Shown: positions 23,040 through 35,511 of the stretch, piece by piece
Position numbering within the stretch: position 1 is the stretch's first letter
How the letters are laid out: each line of letters opens with the position of its first letter
Assembly (NCBI RefSeq): GCF_009730915.1
Contig: NC_052477.1
Span: 15,453,688 to 15,517,687, forward strand
Source of the DNA: Dioscorea cayenensis subsp. rotundata
Taxonomy: Eukaryota; Streptophyta; Magnoliopsida; Dioscoreales; Dioscoreaceae
Direction: 5' to 3'
DNA length: 64,000 nucleotides
Program-made: the position numbers and the translations under genes
The notes under the pieces: model-generated
Databases searched by the model: none
Told to the model about the DNA's origin: nothing
The model's input: only the letters and a program-made list of their open reading frames with translations

Positions 23040-26000
23040 GCTTCACGCTCGAATGATTGCTCACTGAACTTTGACATAAGAAATGACCCGCCTTCTCAAT
23101 GTTTGCTCCTTAAAATCCACAATCTTTATAAGATCGCTCCTCATACGTCAAATCATTGCTAAGCTCAAAGTCGGGAGCGTATCACATGGTCAGGATTCGG
23201 AATGAACTTCTTCAGCATAGAAACATGGAACACATCATGTACCCGAGACAATGAAGGTGGTAATGCAAGTCGATATGCCACCTCTCCAATGCGTTCTAAG
23301 ATCTCAAAGCGGACCAATAAACCGAGGTGAGGCTTCCTCTCATACCAAAAGCGAATAACTCCTTTAGTGGGAGCTACTCTTAAGAACACATGATCGCCCA
23401 CGGAACTCTAAGTTTCTTCTTCATTATCTCGGATAACTTTTTCACTGCTCTCGAGACTGCTTTCATGAGACGATCTACGATAAGACGAACTTTCTCCGCT
23501 GTCAATTGCACAATCTACTGGCTAACAATTTTACGTTCTCCCACATCATCCCAACAAATAGGTGACCTACATCTCGCACATACGATTGCCTCATAAGGAG
23601 CCATTTGAATACTTGACCCGATAAGCTATTATTATAAGAAAACTCTATCAATGGCAAATGTCGATCCCAAGAAGGCCCAAAAATCAAGCATACAAAGCTC
23701 GTAGCATATCCTCCGAATCCGAATTTGTTCTCTGCATCTGCCCATCAGTTTGTGGATGAAAAGCTATGCTGAACGTCAATTTGGTTCCTAAAGCCTTATG
23801 TAGACTCCTCCAGAAGTGTGCCACGAACCGCGTATCGATCGAGACACAATAATGCGAGGGAACACCATGAAGTCTCACTACGATCAATGTACAACTCGAC
23901 TAACTTCTCTAAAGTCATGACCCGATCTGACGAAATGAAGAGTGGCGAGACTTGGTCACTGTCTCACTACCACCCACACCTGTCTGAAGCCTTTCTTTCG
24001 GTTCGAGGAAACCCGAACACAAAAATCATAGCAATGTTCTCCCACTTCCACTCGGGGAATAGGAAGAGGTGCGAAGTCCCGGCTTCCCGATGCTCCACCT
24101 TGACCTGCCGACGGGTCAAGCATCGCTACTGAACGCACGACATCTCTCTTCATGTTGTTCCACCAAAAGATATCCTTGAAATCCTTGTACATTTGGTGCT
24201 TCAGGATCTGTGAGTAGTTGGTATAATGAGCTTCCTCCATGATTTTCCTTTTTCAATTCGAATTATTTGGAACACAAATCCGATCACCCGAATCTTACCG
24301 AGCCATCTTCATGAATTCTAAAAAGCTGAACTTGGGTGCCCTTTCCACTTCTTGCCGAATCTTACTGAGATAACCATCCACTTCTTGTCTTTGCTTTAAT
24401 CCTCTCGGATAGAGTAGGTCTCACCACTAAACACGCGCAAATACACGCGGTGTCCTTTAACACCACTTGTAGGTCCATTAGTCCCCAAATCCTCCAAGAT
24501 AGGCTTCAGGGATGATTAATGTAGCAGCTCTTCGAAGATTTCCTACTAAGGGCATCGGCTACCACATTTGCCTTTCGGGGATGATAGGCGATGGTCGAAT
24601 CATAGTCTTTTCAATAACTCCAACGATCTCCTCCTGTCTCATATTGAGCTCCTTACGTGTGAAAATGTATGAAAGGCTCTTGTGATCAGTAAACACCTCA
24701 CGAAGTCTCCCCATACAAGTAATGCCTCCATATCTTCGAGGGCAAAAATCACATGACTAACTCCGGATCATGGTGGGATAGTTCACCTCAAATGGTTTCA
24801 ACTGTCTAGAAGCATAAGCCACCACATGACCATTCGCATCAATACACACCCAAGACCCGGTTTACAAGCATCGACTATAAATGGTAAACCCTTCACGAGA
24901 GATGGAAGTGTGAGAATAGAGTGCAGAGACACCAACCGGTGTTTCAACCTCTTGGAAACTTTGTTCTGCATGATCGACCACTGAAAACTTGCTCCTTTCC
25001 TAGTGAGTTTGGTCAATGGTGCCGCCAACACCCGAAAACCCTTCCACAAACTAGTCTATAATAACCGGCTAACTGTGAAGCTGCAGAATCTCGCCACATT
25101 CGTGGGTCTCTTCCACTCAACAACGAGCTTCTATCTTCTTGGGATCAGCAATCCCATCCTTAGTTATCACATGACCAAGGAAGCTACCCTCGTCAACGGA
25201 ACTCACACTTAGAGAATTTGTAAGCAGTTTCTTCTCTCTCAAGATGCCTAACACAATCACTCAAGTGCTCTTCATGCTCTTCCCGACTCTTGAATATACC
25301 AGAATATCATCAATAAAACCACTACGAACCTATCCAAGAAAGGTTTAAATGTTCTATTCATCGGATCCATAAAAAGTAGGGGCATTCGTCGACCCGAAAG
25401 GCGTTACAAGAAACTCATAATGCCCATAACGAGTCCGAAATCGCGGACTTGACACATCCCCGCCTTGATCTTGGCGGTGATATCCCGACACGAGATCAAT
25501 TTTTGGAAAACACCCGAGAACCCCGTGAATTGATCAAAAAGGTCATCGATCCGAGGCAATGGATATCGATTCTTTTCCGTCACCTTGTTCAACTCTCGGT
25601 GGTCGATGCATAATCGCATCGCCATCCTTCTTCTTCACGAACAAACTGAGGCGTCCACGGAGAAACACGGGGCGACTAAAACCTTTTCTCAAGTAGCTTT
25701 CCTCAGAGTTGCTTCTTTAACTCCTTAAGTTCTGTAGGTGCCATCCTGTAAGGAGCCTTAGATATGTGGCTCGCTCCCGGAATCAAATCAATACCAAAAT
25801 CCACTTCTCATGCAGTGGCAAGCGGGGAAGATCCTCGAGAAAAACATCGTAAAAACTCTCCGACCACCGAGATATCCCTCTAACACTGGCCCTTGATTCG
25901 AAACTTCCACGATGTTGCAAGAAACCCCGAAAGCACCCACTCCAGAGTAATTTCGGAGCTTGTAGCGGAAATCACCTGAGGCAGTGACACAGGACTCATT

Positions 26001-26260
26001 TCCACAGAAAGGTGAACTCGGTTTCACCCGAGGGATTTTAAACACTACCCTTTTTATGCGTAACAATCAACTACTGAGCATGAAATCTAGACGGAAAATC
26101 CATTCCCAAAATGATATCATAGTCGATCATACCCATAACATGAAGACAGCTAGCAACTCATGACAGCAACAATAATGGGACAGTTCTCACATGCTCTACT
26201 AAGAACAATATCAACTCCCACTGGGGTAGCAACACACAAATCATACTCAAAAAGTAGTAA
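23040..26260 (-). pseudogene. pol of the Tekay element (protease, RT, RNase H, integrase, chromodomain), frame-broken
   Basis: Family landmarks appear in order on the - strand: a protease start with FDSE near 26330-26300 and its ILGM end near 26110; the RT block [20 protein letters not shown] with [11 protein letters not shown] near 25620-25530; RT/RNase H joints near 25049-24798; an integrase zinc/core region near 24240-23950; FHPQTDGQ near 23770; LPLIEFSYNNS near 23650; LALPPSLSRVHDVFHVSML near 23250; and remnants of the chromodomain end (RERYP-like) near 23060-23030. Each block is in a different frame from its neighbours, and many breaks coincide with CAG/CTG sites, so some may be sequence errors rather than decay. 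As written it encodes no functional polyprotein. The lineage call rests on the integrase C-terminal block. Confidence 0.88.
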
Positions 26261-27640
26261 CGAGCAAAAACATGCTCAGAATAAAAGCGGGCGAGATAAA
26301 GCGAATGTGTAGCTCCGAATCAAACAAGACATGAGGCATATCGGAATAAAGCGATAATATACGACACCTACTGCATTTGAGGCATGAGCATCCTCCACGA
26401 GTCAATGCATAAACTCGTCCTTGTGTCTTCGGCCTTCCAACTTTTATCTTTCGAGTTGAGGATGAGGGTTGCTCAGCGACCATCTCCCTTTCTCCCGCAC
26501 TGACCCACGGAACCCACGAGGGTTTAGTTGTTGGTTCATGCCTAGAATTTTGAACTGTAGAGGATCTTTGTGCTCGAAGGCGCATACTGTGGACACTCGG
26601 CAATATGGTGCTCGAGGGTCGCCACACACGTAACATGCCCTCAGTAACCCGCCTGCAATCCTTAGAGTCATCGCACCACCACAAGTGAGAGCATTTCTTC
26701 CGGCGAGGCTAGAAGAAGCGGTGGCAATCCCTCGGGATCTCGAGTGGCGGCTCACGACTGCTTGAGACTTATTCGACCCACATCGGACTTGGATCTTCCT
26801 CCATTCCCGTATTACGGTCTCCCTTGTTGTCAAAACTTCTATCTCTCTTCTTCTGAAATCTTCTGCTTTGATCCACTGGTGTCACCCCAAAGCGATTGTC
26901 CAATGACTTAGCGGCCTACCACCTACTGCATAGGCTGGTCGGGGTGTAAAGCGGCTAAACCCCTCAGAATATGTGCTGCGCAAGCCTCCTCAAAGCGTCG
27001 AGCCACGCTCGATCATCATCAACCAACCCGGAGCATACCTAGAAGCACTGTGAATTCCATCTCATACTCATCAGCGGACATACTCCCCTGCGTCAAGTTA
27101 ATGAATTTTCTCTCAAACTGCACCATCTTGTCTCTGGTGAAGTATTTACAGAAAAGGGCTTTCCTCAGCTGCTCCCAAGATTCAAACTCCTTTCACCCGA
27201 CGAATCGCGAAGTTCTCCTCTGTACCCGAGTGGTTCTCGGGGTCCCTTGAGCATGTACACTCCGAACCTAAGCTTTTTCTTCTTCATTACACTTCATCAA
27301 CATAAAAAGCTTTTCTCCATTTCTTCTACCCAAACCTCCACATCATCGATTGGTAGTGCCCTCAAGCAGTAACGGACGGATCTTTTTGAATTCCATAATA
27401 GTCTTCTCCTTAGCTCACAGGGAGTAGGCGGAGGCGGGAGGAGGCGGCGGTGAGTGGGGGTGGTCAGCTGCGCATGTTGCCGTCTCTGGTCACGCACCAT
27501 CCCTACCACTTCTCGAACCAACTCCATCATAGCTTCGTCTCTATCAACCCTTCCAGTCCCTACTCGAGTGGGGGCATTTGCGTAGTCGATGCAGCCCAAA
27601 CAACTCTCCAACACTCCTCTTGGCGGCTCTCACGAGGGTG
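26260..27640 (-). pseudogene. gag of the Tekay element, frame-broken
   Basis: Near 27400-27300 the - strand reads RALPIDDVEVWVEEMEKSF, matching the retrotransposon gag segment where a tryptophan precedes the MEK motif. Near 26650-26600 a zinc-knuckle start CYVCGDPR is visible; its His/Cys half is in another frame because of a small insertion at a CTG-type site. The stretch continues into the protease region. Start and end are approximate. Confidence 0.75.
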
Positions 27641-27789
27641 CCATTACTGAGCAAACCCAATCAAAAATCAGACAAGACTCTAAAAGTTTAACTAACTCTA
27701 GAGAATGTAAAAGCTAACACATAAGTCATCCCTAGAGGTCTAAATCGGGAAGGTCTATCGTGAATACTAGGATCAAGATTAATCGAGAA

Positions 27790-27802
27790 CTCTCGATACC
27801 AC
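27790..27802 (-). other. Primer-binding site of the Tekay element
   Basis: Seven bases inside the 5' LTR, the - strand reads TGGTATCGAGAG, close to the TGGTATCAGAGC complement of initiator tRNA-Met used by many plant gypsy elements. It differs by a CAG-to-CGAG change of the kind seen repeatedly in this window. Confidence 0.6.
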
Positions 27803-27808
27803 TAAATT

Positions 27809-29649
27809 TGTCACGCCCGAACACGGCTCCCCAGGCCCGAGTGATCGACAAACTAGCACACTCCACCATGGTCGAGGCCCGAGTGGGCATGTGAGGCCTC
27901 AAAACATTCTCAACAAATCACAAAAAGTCTAACAGAGAGCAAAGGCTAGAAACAAGAATGGAGTTCAGCACTAAAAGAAATAACTAAGTGTCTTGCACAG
28001 TTGCTACAAATTTAATCAAATAAAAACTATGCCCACAACAAACGGGACTTATTACATGCTAAGAAGATTGACGGTGGCCCAACGATCCTGCTAAGCTATC
28101 CGTCACTGACCTCTACTCCTGATCTGAAAGAAAAATAACAACAAAATTTATGAGCTTGACAGCCCAGTAAGCACCCACTAAAAATATAGGGATCACTTAT
28201 CAAAAATCATGATTTAATGATTTGCAAAAACCAACCATAAGTTTAATTCACATAACATAGATGTCAAAAATTTAGCATATAGGTCCCCCAAACAACTATT
28301 GCCCAAAACAAATCACAAAATTCATATATTTACCCTCGGTGACCCGAGACAAAACAAAAGTCATATTCTTACCCTCGGTGACCCGAGCCAAAATTAACAA
28401 AGGCCGATATTCTGCACCGACGGCAAGCAGTGGGAAACTATAGTTTCTAGAACAAAATACGTGTCGACACGGTCAGTGTTTAACCCCCAGTGACAGGGTT
28501 ATTGCAAAGTTAGTTGGGGACTAATTTCTATATCAAAGTACCTTGTTCACAAAACGATGAACTAACAATATTCAAAACAAGCAAAGTACAAAAGTAACAT
28601 GATCCCATTTTTTTGTCATATCAAAATACACCAGTTAATAGAATACAAACATGAACATATATTAAAAATAATAATACTCTTTAATCAAAAATTAAATAAA
28701 TACCTGAAATTCAAAATAAATAATACATAATACATCATCTGGACTTAAACCCAAGAATTATTCACAATTTAAACAAATTTCCAAAATTAAGAAATTTTAA
28801 ATAATTATAATTCAACATGTATGTAAAATTTCGGAAGATATGAAATTTTTAAAAAGAAAAAAGAAGAAATTCGAATTTAAATGAATTATCTTGAAATTCA
28901 AAAATTTAAATAAAATCAGGGATTTCATTTGCAGCATTGTAAACATTTCAAATTCAAAAGAAGATCATCAATTTTGAAATATTAAAATAAATTAAAATAA
29001 TTCGAAAAATAGTATTAATTATATAAATATAATTTGAATAATATACAGAAATCTAATTATCCAAAATAAATAAATAAAAATACATATTTTCACAAATTTA
29101 ACAAGTTTCAAAAAGTCTATATACATAGTATAATTTATATGTGGTTACTTACCTAAATGTCTCACAACTCCAAGACTCCAAATCAGATTATCCAAAATCA
29201 AGCACTCGAAGGATGCCCTAACAAACATAAATCATGTGCATAAAAGAATGAATAAACACAAAGGTTGGTGAACACATATCAAATTCCTTAAGGTAGTCTA
29301 TAGGGTGAAAACTAAGGATGAGAATAAGTAAGATCTCACAACCACAATAAAATTCAAGCACCTACCTTGGATCTTTCGTCACAAAATTCAACGAGGAACA
29401 AAATATCAAGAGCCTGCCGCCAAGGTCACCACACGACACGAGAAGAGATAGGGTTTCCTCCGGTTTTCTACTCTCCTTTAATTTTTAAACCAAAACAAAT
29501 ATCGCGTGAGGATCCTCGCTCGGGTGTTACGGAACGATAAATCAGATCCGGGAGGCTGGGATAAGATAAGGGTCTCCTTTTAAAATATAAATAAGTAGAT
29601 AGATTTAACTAAAAGTAATTTAAAATTAATTAAGAGGATGGGGTCCACA
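27809..29649 (-). repeat. Right (5') LTR of the Tekay element, 1841 bp
   Basis: Bounded by TG (27809) and CA (29649), as expected for an LTR. It starts TGTCACGCCCGAACACGG and ends GGGGTCCACA. The 86 bases missing from the left copy are present here. Confidence 0.93.
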
Positions 29650-30515
29650 CTCTTATTATGTTTCTTTAATTGATGTTCTAATTGAGTTTCAACCATGAAT
29701 GGTTGTTGAATTGATTTTCCCTTAGAGTGACACTAGGGTTGAATATCTATCTTAGTAATCCTTGTGAATGAGTGACACTTCATCAGGGTTAGACAAAGCA
29801 AGGTTGGAGAGGGTCGAGAGGGTGAGCCAGAGGTAGAGAAATGTCCCCTTTCTCTTTCGATGTGTTTATCCTACCTCCACGTTCCAAGGGTTCTTTATGG
29901 TCATGATTGAGTGATGTACTAAGAGACAAACTCCACTAGGGTTTAGTTATGCAAGCAATAGAGTGAATTGTTGAAGTAGTCCTCAGTGCTAAGGCTTAAT
30001 CTTGACTAGGGTCTTTGACTTGGACCAAATAGTTAGATCTATATTAGGGAATAAGGGTTTATCACTTGGAGTCCCTAGAACTTTAAGCAACCTTACACAG
30101 TGTGAAGCGTCGAGAGCATTTTTTTCCACTCGGGCGTAGTGGAGGGTTAGTCACATTTGACCTTAGGTTTAGGACCATGTGTTTTTGGATTTCCACGACA
30201 TGTTAAATATCAGTTAGGAGGCATAATGATTAGTCTTGCACTTGAAACAATAGTCCTAGGATAAGCAATGTCCAGGGTACCCCCATCTTTCTATCGATTA
30301 CCTCTCCTTATTCCCTATTGCATTTTCCTTTCTCTTTTCTTTTTTTTTTATTTGCATTGATATTGTTCACCCAAATGGCAAATTGGTTCACTCAATAGCT
30401 AAAAAGCATCCCTACTTGCTTCCTAACAACTATTCCCTATGGATACAACAACTTCCCACTCACCGGGGTACATTATTACTTCAACAACCAGTACACTTAT
30501 GGTACACACATGCAA
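29650..30515 (+). mobile_element. Family A LTR, 3' fragment
   Basis: Matches the last half of other family A LTRs (shared landmarks GTGACACTAGGGTTGA, GGTTGGAGAGGGTCGAGAGG, TACCTCCACGTTCCAAG and the terminal block CCCTATGGATAC). It is cut at its 5' side by the Tekay LTR. The end is close to 30515, where RNase H coding begins in the opposite sense; no target duplication could be assigned. Confidence 0.8.
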
Positions 30516-30995
30516 CTATTCCCTATAGAGTGATCAGTGTAGACCACTGCTTTTAATAACACAAGATATGGTCGAAACTTATCGAATGTGAACACTACAG
30601 CTAGCAATTCCTTCTCAGTTGTTATGTAGTTCTCTTGTGCATCGTTCAAGGTTTTGCTAGCGTAATATATTGGATGGAAGTGCTTGTCCTTTTGCTGGCC
30701 TAATGCCGCTCCAACTGTAAAGTCACTAGCGTCACACATTAACTCAAATGGTAAACCCTAGTTTGGAGCAATCCTGATCGGCACCTGCACAAGTTTATCC
30801 GTTAAAATTTTGAACGTTGGTATGCAATCTTTATTGAAATCAAATGGCGTATCTTTCAATAAAAACTTGGTAAGAGGTCTAACAATCTATGAAAAGTCTT
30901 TGATGAACCTTCTGTAAAAACTCACATGCCTTAGAAAACTTTGAACTGCCTTGACTGAGATAAGTAGTGGGAGAGCCAACACTTGAAATAAGATG
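30516..30995 (-). pseudogene. Reverse transcriptase/RNase H remnant of an Athila-like element
   Basis: The - strand reads SVKAVQSF, HVSFYRRFIKDFS, then CDASDFTVGAALGQQKDK, IYYASKTL and TTEKELLAVVFTFDKFRPYL, ending at YTDHS. These are the RT thumb and the RNase H start of Ty3/gypsy elements of the Athila/Tat kind. Two in-frame TAG stops (after KDFS and after RIAPN) and loss of everything downstream of YTDHS show it is dead. Apart from the Tekay pol, it is the only RT recognisable in the 43-kb repeat region. Confidence 0.85.
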
Positions 30996-31104
30996 GATGA
31001 TCTCCTTTTCGGAAAGATGAGTTTTGAATTTTCTATATCTTGTTGGCATAATTTAGCAAGTTTTCATGTGAGCCTTCAATTTGGAAAGGAATCCTCACTG
31101 CTTG
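30996..31104. other. Short unassigned stretch between the RT remnant and LTR C1
   Basis: No clear coding match continues upstream of SVKAVQSF in the RT frame. Nothing else recognised. Confidence 0.4.
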
Positions 31105-31440
31105 AGAGATAGGTGTATAATTGAACATGATTTTATGCTATTTTGTACACTTAATTGGCATGTATTAGGGTGTTTATTTGGGAGATGATGTTAAACATGG
31201 TGAAAACTGTGATTTTAGGTTACAAACAATGCATTAAGAGAGGAAAAAGCTGAAAGAAGCAATTTCAAGGTAAAGCGAAAAAGATGGAGTCCTCTCAACA
31301 TAATAAATAAGGGAATAAAAGAAATAGAAAAACTTATGCCCCCTTATGGTCAGACTTATAGCCGTAAGCTTCATTAAGAGAACCTTATGGGCATGCTTAT
31401 GGCCGTAAGGAGGAGCATGCAAGGAGTAATAATAACCCGT
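31105..31440 (+). mobile_element. Family C LTR (C1), first part, interrupted by element A1
   Basis: Starts near TGTATAATTGAACATG (31110) and holds an array of CTTATGGCCGTAAG-type inverted motifs at 31332-31410. After the A1 insertion the same LTR resumes at 39829-39924. It is interrupted again by LTR c and resumes at 43370-44203. A second family C copy at 63627-64000 supports the reconstruction. Confidence 0.65.
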
Positions 31441-32706
31441 TGATAAGTGCTGGTGTGTTAAGAATGCGAAGTGTTCTTTCTTTACGATGAGCATTACTTT
31501 TATCAGGTTTAAGCACTAATACATGTGTATTTTTATTCTTTTGTGCATGTAGGGTTGTGAAGTTAAATATTAAGAAAAGAAGCCAAAAGTAGATCGTGAA
31601 CGCACTATTTGGTGGAATCTTGGAAGAAACAAAAGCGAAGTCACAAGTGGGGCTCTAAGATACGTGGGTGTGTGCCAACCTCCATGTATTCAAGTCATTA
31701 CAATGAGTTGGAGGGACACGAAGGCAATAGCATTTGCTTATCCGAACTTTTGCATTGATAGCAAGATCTTCACCAATGAAGCCTTTAATTGATGAAGAGT
31801 TGCGATCTATTGCATAAACGTGTGCCTCCTTATGTTGCCTTAATGAAAATTATGGAATTGGGAGTGTTTTGGCAGAGTACTGTAGCAGGTTAGTGTAGAA
31901 AATCACTATAGCAATAAATGTAGTAGTTACTGCTCATAGCCGGTCAAAAATCAGGTTTCCAGAGAATCCGCATGGGCGTGTGGATGCCCTATTCCAGAAG
32001 TATTTAACCCGTAGTTCAACCCGATTTTGGGGGAATCTTTCATCCCTCTCTCCAACTTTTCTCCATCTTTTGGGAGGCTATCGGCTAGGATATAGAGAGG
32101 CTTTTGGCAAGTCTTTGGAGTAGTTCTATGGATTCAACACCGCGCTTCATTTTGGAAGAAGGTTATTGGGGGAGCTTTCATCGGCATCGATCCGGTGAGG
32201 TGTGCCCTAGGCCGGACAAGGGGACCTTTGGAGAAGACGAGGCTATTCCACAAGACCATTAACACGACTACCGAGGGGTTTTTCCTATGGATTACTTGTT
32301 TTTGCTTTCGATTTCATTATTGATTGTATCTTGCTCTATGGAGAGCTAAACCCTTAGTGGGTACTTAGATTTTGTAAACCCTAGGATGTTTTTTTTATTG
32401 ACCTTTTATTATACTTTCCTTAATTGATGTCTCTAATTGAGTTCTAATCTTGAATGCTTATTGAATGATTTCTCCGTTAGAGTGACACTAGGGTTGAGAG
32501 ACCATCTTCATAATCTTTGTGGTTTAGTGACACACTATGAGGGTTAGATAAAGCAAGGTTGGAGAGGGTCGAGAGGGTGAGTCGAGAGGTAGTGGAGCGT
32601 CCCCTTTCCCTTATGATGTGATTTATCCTACCTCCACGTTCCAAGAGTTCTTTGCGGTCATAGTAGAGTGAAAGCTAAGGGATGAACTCCGCTGGGCTTA
32701 GTTACG
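31441..32706 (+). repeat. 5' LTR of A1, 3' end deleted
   Basis: Matches 38143 to about 39430 of the 3' LTR. At 32706 it jumps from LTR sequence (CTTAGTTACG) directly into gag codons. It has one palindrome unit (CATGGGCGTGTGG at 31971-31983) before a TATTTAA box at 32001-32007, whereas the 3' LTR has several units. Confidence 0.9.
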
Positions 32707-34560
32707 GATGATGTTATAAGATTGAGGGCTTTCCCATTCTCTCTAAAAGGCAAAGCAAAGAAGTGGCTATATTCTTTACCACGAGCATCTATCACGACAT
32801 GGAATGAAATGGTCAAAGATTTTCTTGCAAGGTACTTCCATCCTGAGAAATCGGTGAAACTTCATAATGAAATATCATTGTTTGTTCAGATGGAGCTTGA
32901 ATCCTTGTTTAAGACATGGGAGTGATTTAAGGATTTCTTGCGGAAGTGTCCACAACATGGTTTCACCGAATAGATGATAATTCAGACTTTTTACAACGGG
33001 TTGAATCCAAGTAATGTCATCGCAGTAGGTACAATGGGGAACAATACCCCTGAAGAAGCCCAATAGTTGGTAGAGGAAATGGCCATGAATAGCTACCAAT
33101 GGAATGCAAGGGCAAAGAAGAAAGTAGCTGGACTCTATGAAATTGATGCGATTACATCCTTAGCAGCCGAAGTAGAGGTATTGAGCAAGAAATTGAATAC
33201 ATTGACTTCGCCGAGGGTGGCCGCGATCACTAATTATGATGGTTGAGGGGGTTCACATATGACGTATGATTGTCCTATTTTAATTACTACTTCAGCCACG
33301 ATTGAACAAGTAGACTTTGAGGGCAATTCGGGAAGGATACAAGGTATTCCTTATAGCAACACCTACAACCAAGGGTGGAAGAACCAACCCAATTTCTCAT
33401 GGAGTAACCAAGGGTAGAAAGATACCATAGTACCACCGGGTTTTGAACAAGAACAAGCCCCGAACATGGAGAATAGAGTTTCAGGCTTGGTAACCCGGAT
33501 GACCGACTTAGAGAAAGCCTTTACTAGATTTGTGCAATCTTCGGATACACGATTACAATCGCTCGATGCTACACTTCGCAACCATACTGCTACATTGCAC
33601 AATCTAGAAAATCAAGTGGGGCAAATCACAAAGTCTCTATCGGAGAGACCACAAGGAAGCTTGCCAAGTAATATCGAGACTAATCCGAGAGAACATGTGA
33701 AGGCAATCACTTTAAGAAGTGGTCATGAGGTTGAGGGCAGGCTTCCAAGTGAGAAGACCAATGTTGAAGCACCCGAGGTCATGGAGGTTGAGGAGAGAGC
33801 TAACAAAGAGAAAGAGGTGGCACCCCACCTTAAAAAGCCAAGAATCAGGGTATCCTTCAAGATTTAAGCACGACCAAAATGATCGACAATACTAGAAGTT
33901 CTTGGGTCTATTCAAGCAATTGCACATCAACATTCCTTTTTGTGAAGGCGTTATCTCAAATGCCTCAGTATGCCAAGTTCTTGAAAGATCTTTTGAAAAA
34001 CAAGAGGAAGTTGGAAGGGAGTGTATCGTTGATTTTAGATGTCTCTTATTTGACGGTGTTGCAAAACGATATGCCGAACAAGAAGAAAGACCTCGAAAGT
34101 TTTGTGATTCTATGCAACATTGGCAATTTTGGGTGAAGAGATGGTATTGGCGGATTCAGGGTTAGTATTAAGGTCATTCCATACTCGTTCTTTCAAAAGT
34201 TGGGCTTGGGAGAGCCTTAGCCCACTCGGATGACATTACAATTGGCAGACTCAACGGTGAGACATCTGAGGGGCATCATTGAAGATGTACTTGTCAAGGT
34301 GGACAAGTACATATTTCTTGTAGAGTTCATAATGTTGGATATCGATGAGGATGTAGATGTTCCTTTGATACTTGGGAGGTCATTCATACGCACTTCCAAG
34401 GCACTTATCAACATGGATGGCAGGGAGTGGACACTGAGGGTTGGAGATGAAAAGCTCACATACCGCCTCGCCGAAGCCATGTGACATTCTCTTGACTTTG
34501 ATGATACTCTTTATTTTCCTAACAGTACCAATGAACTAATTGATGAATATGTGTAGGAAA
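32707..34560 (+). pseudogene. gag-protease of A1, N-terminally deleted and stop-ridden
   Basis: Starts mid-gag at DDVIRLRAFPFSLKGKAKKW and SITTWNEMVKDFLARYFHP (retrotransposon gag core). It continues through a coiled region with MENRVSGLVTRMTDLEKAF, PREHVKAITLRSG (an Athila gag hallmark), and FKQLHINIPF. The protease follows with an ADSG active-site motif, MTLQLADSTVRHLRGIIEDV, and PLILGRSF. At least six in-frame stops and two or more frameshifts interrupt it. It ends near 34560 with a short post-protease tail. The homologue in element E is less broken. Confidence 0.88.
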
Positions 34561-34699
34561 TGCTAAATCCAGACCTGTACAACGGGTTGCTAGACCAAGA
34601 AATGGAGAACGAAGAGCAGATGATACTTGGTCTAGAGGAGAAGGTACTATTTACTCCGAGGATCGTGAAGAAAGATGCTCTGGAAGATGAAGTGAGTGA

Positions 34700-35500
34700 G
34701 GAGACGCCCCTGTGGATGTCCCTGTGAAAAACACACGGGCGTGGGTAATTTCCTCACTCCCATGTGGATCTCTGCAGAAGAGCTCTCTTCCATCACGAGA
34801 ATACACAAGGACGTGCGAGTGCCCCTGTGAGCTGGTCTGTGAAGGATCACTCTGGTGTGGAATTTCCATAAGAGCTTGTGAAACACTAAGAGATTTTTCT
34901 CGGATGGACAGAGAAGCCACAGGGGTGTGCGTCTGCCCCATTGGGTTGGGCACACGGTCATGTGAAATTTTTGCACGCCCGTGTGGTTGCATTTAGAAGG
35001 GTTGAGTGTTATCCCAAGAGCACACAAGGGTGTCTGTTTGCCCCTGTGGTCTCTCCTGTGGAGTCACATGGGCGTGGATAATTTCCATAAGCCCATGTGA
35101 ATGTATAGAAATGCAAGAGCTATGGGTTTTCTTTAAAATCCTATCCTTCTTCTTCATTGTCATACTCCAAGTTACTCTGATAACATTTCTAACACTTCTC
35201 CTGACCTTGCATTGTTGATTTAGAGAGGTTTACTCGAGTTTTTCAGCAGAATTCAAAGTTTTTAACTTCATCTCGTCAATAACCCTTAATTCTCTCTTTC
35301 CCTCATCATATTTGATTTTATTCAATTAGAATGGTAATGTTGCTTCATTTCTACAATTAGATGGTTATTATATTATTAGAAAGAGTTTAGAAATGATTCT
35401 AAGATTTATTTTTGCAGTTTTAGAGTGCGGCGGGGTGGTTTTCACGCCCCGTGGATCCATAGGTGCGTGTGAAATTTCCACACGACCGTGTAGATTTCTA
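34700..35500 (+). repeat. Internal array of U3-like CACGGGCGTG palindrome words in A1
   Basis: Degenerate copies of the words found upstream of the LTR TATA box recur here: ACACGGGCGTGGGTAATTTC (34731), CACGCCCGTGTGG (34974), CACATGGGCGTGGATAATTT (35066), and GTGTGAAATTTCCACACGAC (35466). It lies exactly where pol should be. The short open frames are not recognisable proteins. Confidence 0.75.
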
Positions 35501-35511
35501 CAACAATAATC

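Larger units (their letters stand above)
21179..29649 (-). mobile_element. Tekay/Del-type Ty3/gypsy retrotransposon (chromovirus), left edge in the gap
   Basis: Two near-identical LTRs (right copy 1841 bp) flank 4868 bp of interior. Read on the - strand the order is LTR, primer site, gag, protease, reverse transcriptase, RNase H, integrase, chromodomain region, polypurine tract, LTR, which is the chromovirus order. Domain matches are described with gag and pol below. Frames are broken many times, so no intact protein remains. The interior is shorter than I would expect for an autonomous Tekay, consistent with small deletions. The left target duplication lies in the gap, so the insertion cannot be confirmed by TSD. 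Confidence 0.9.
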
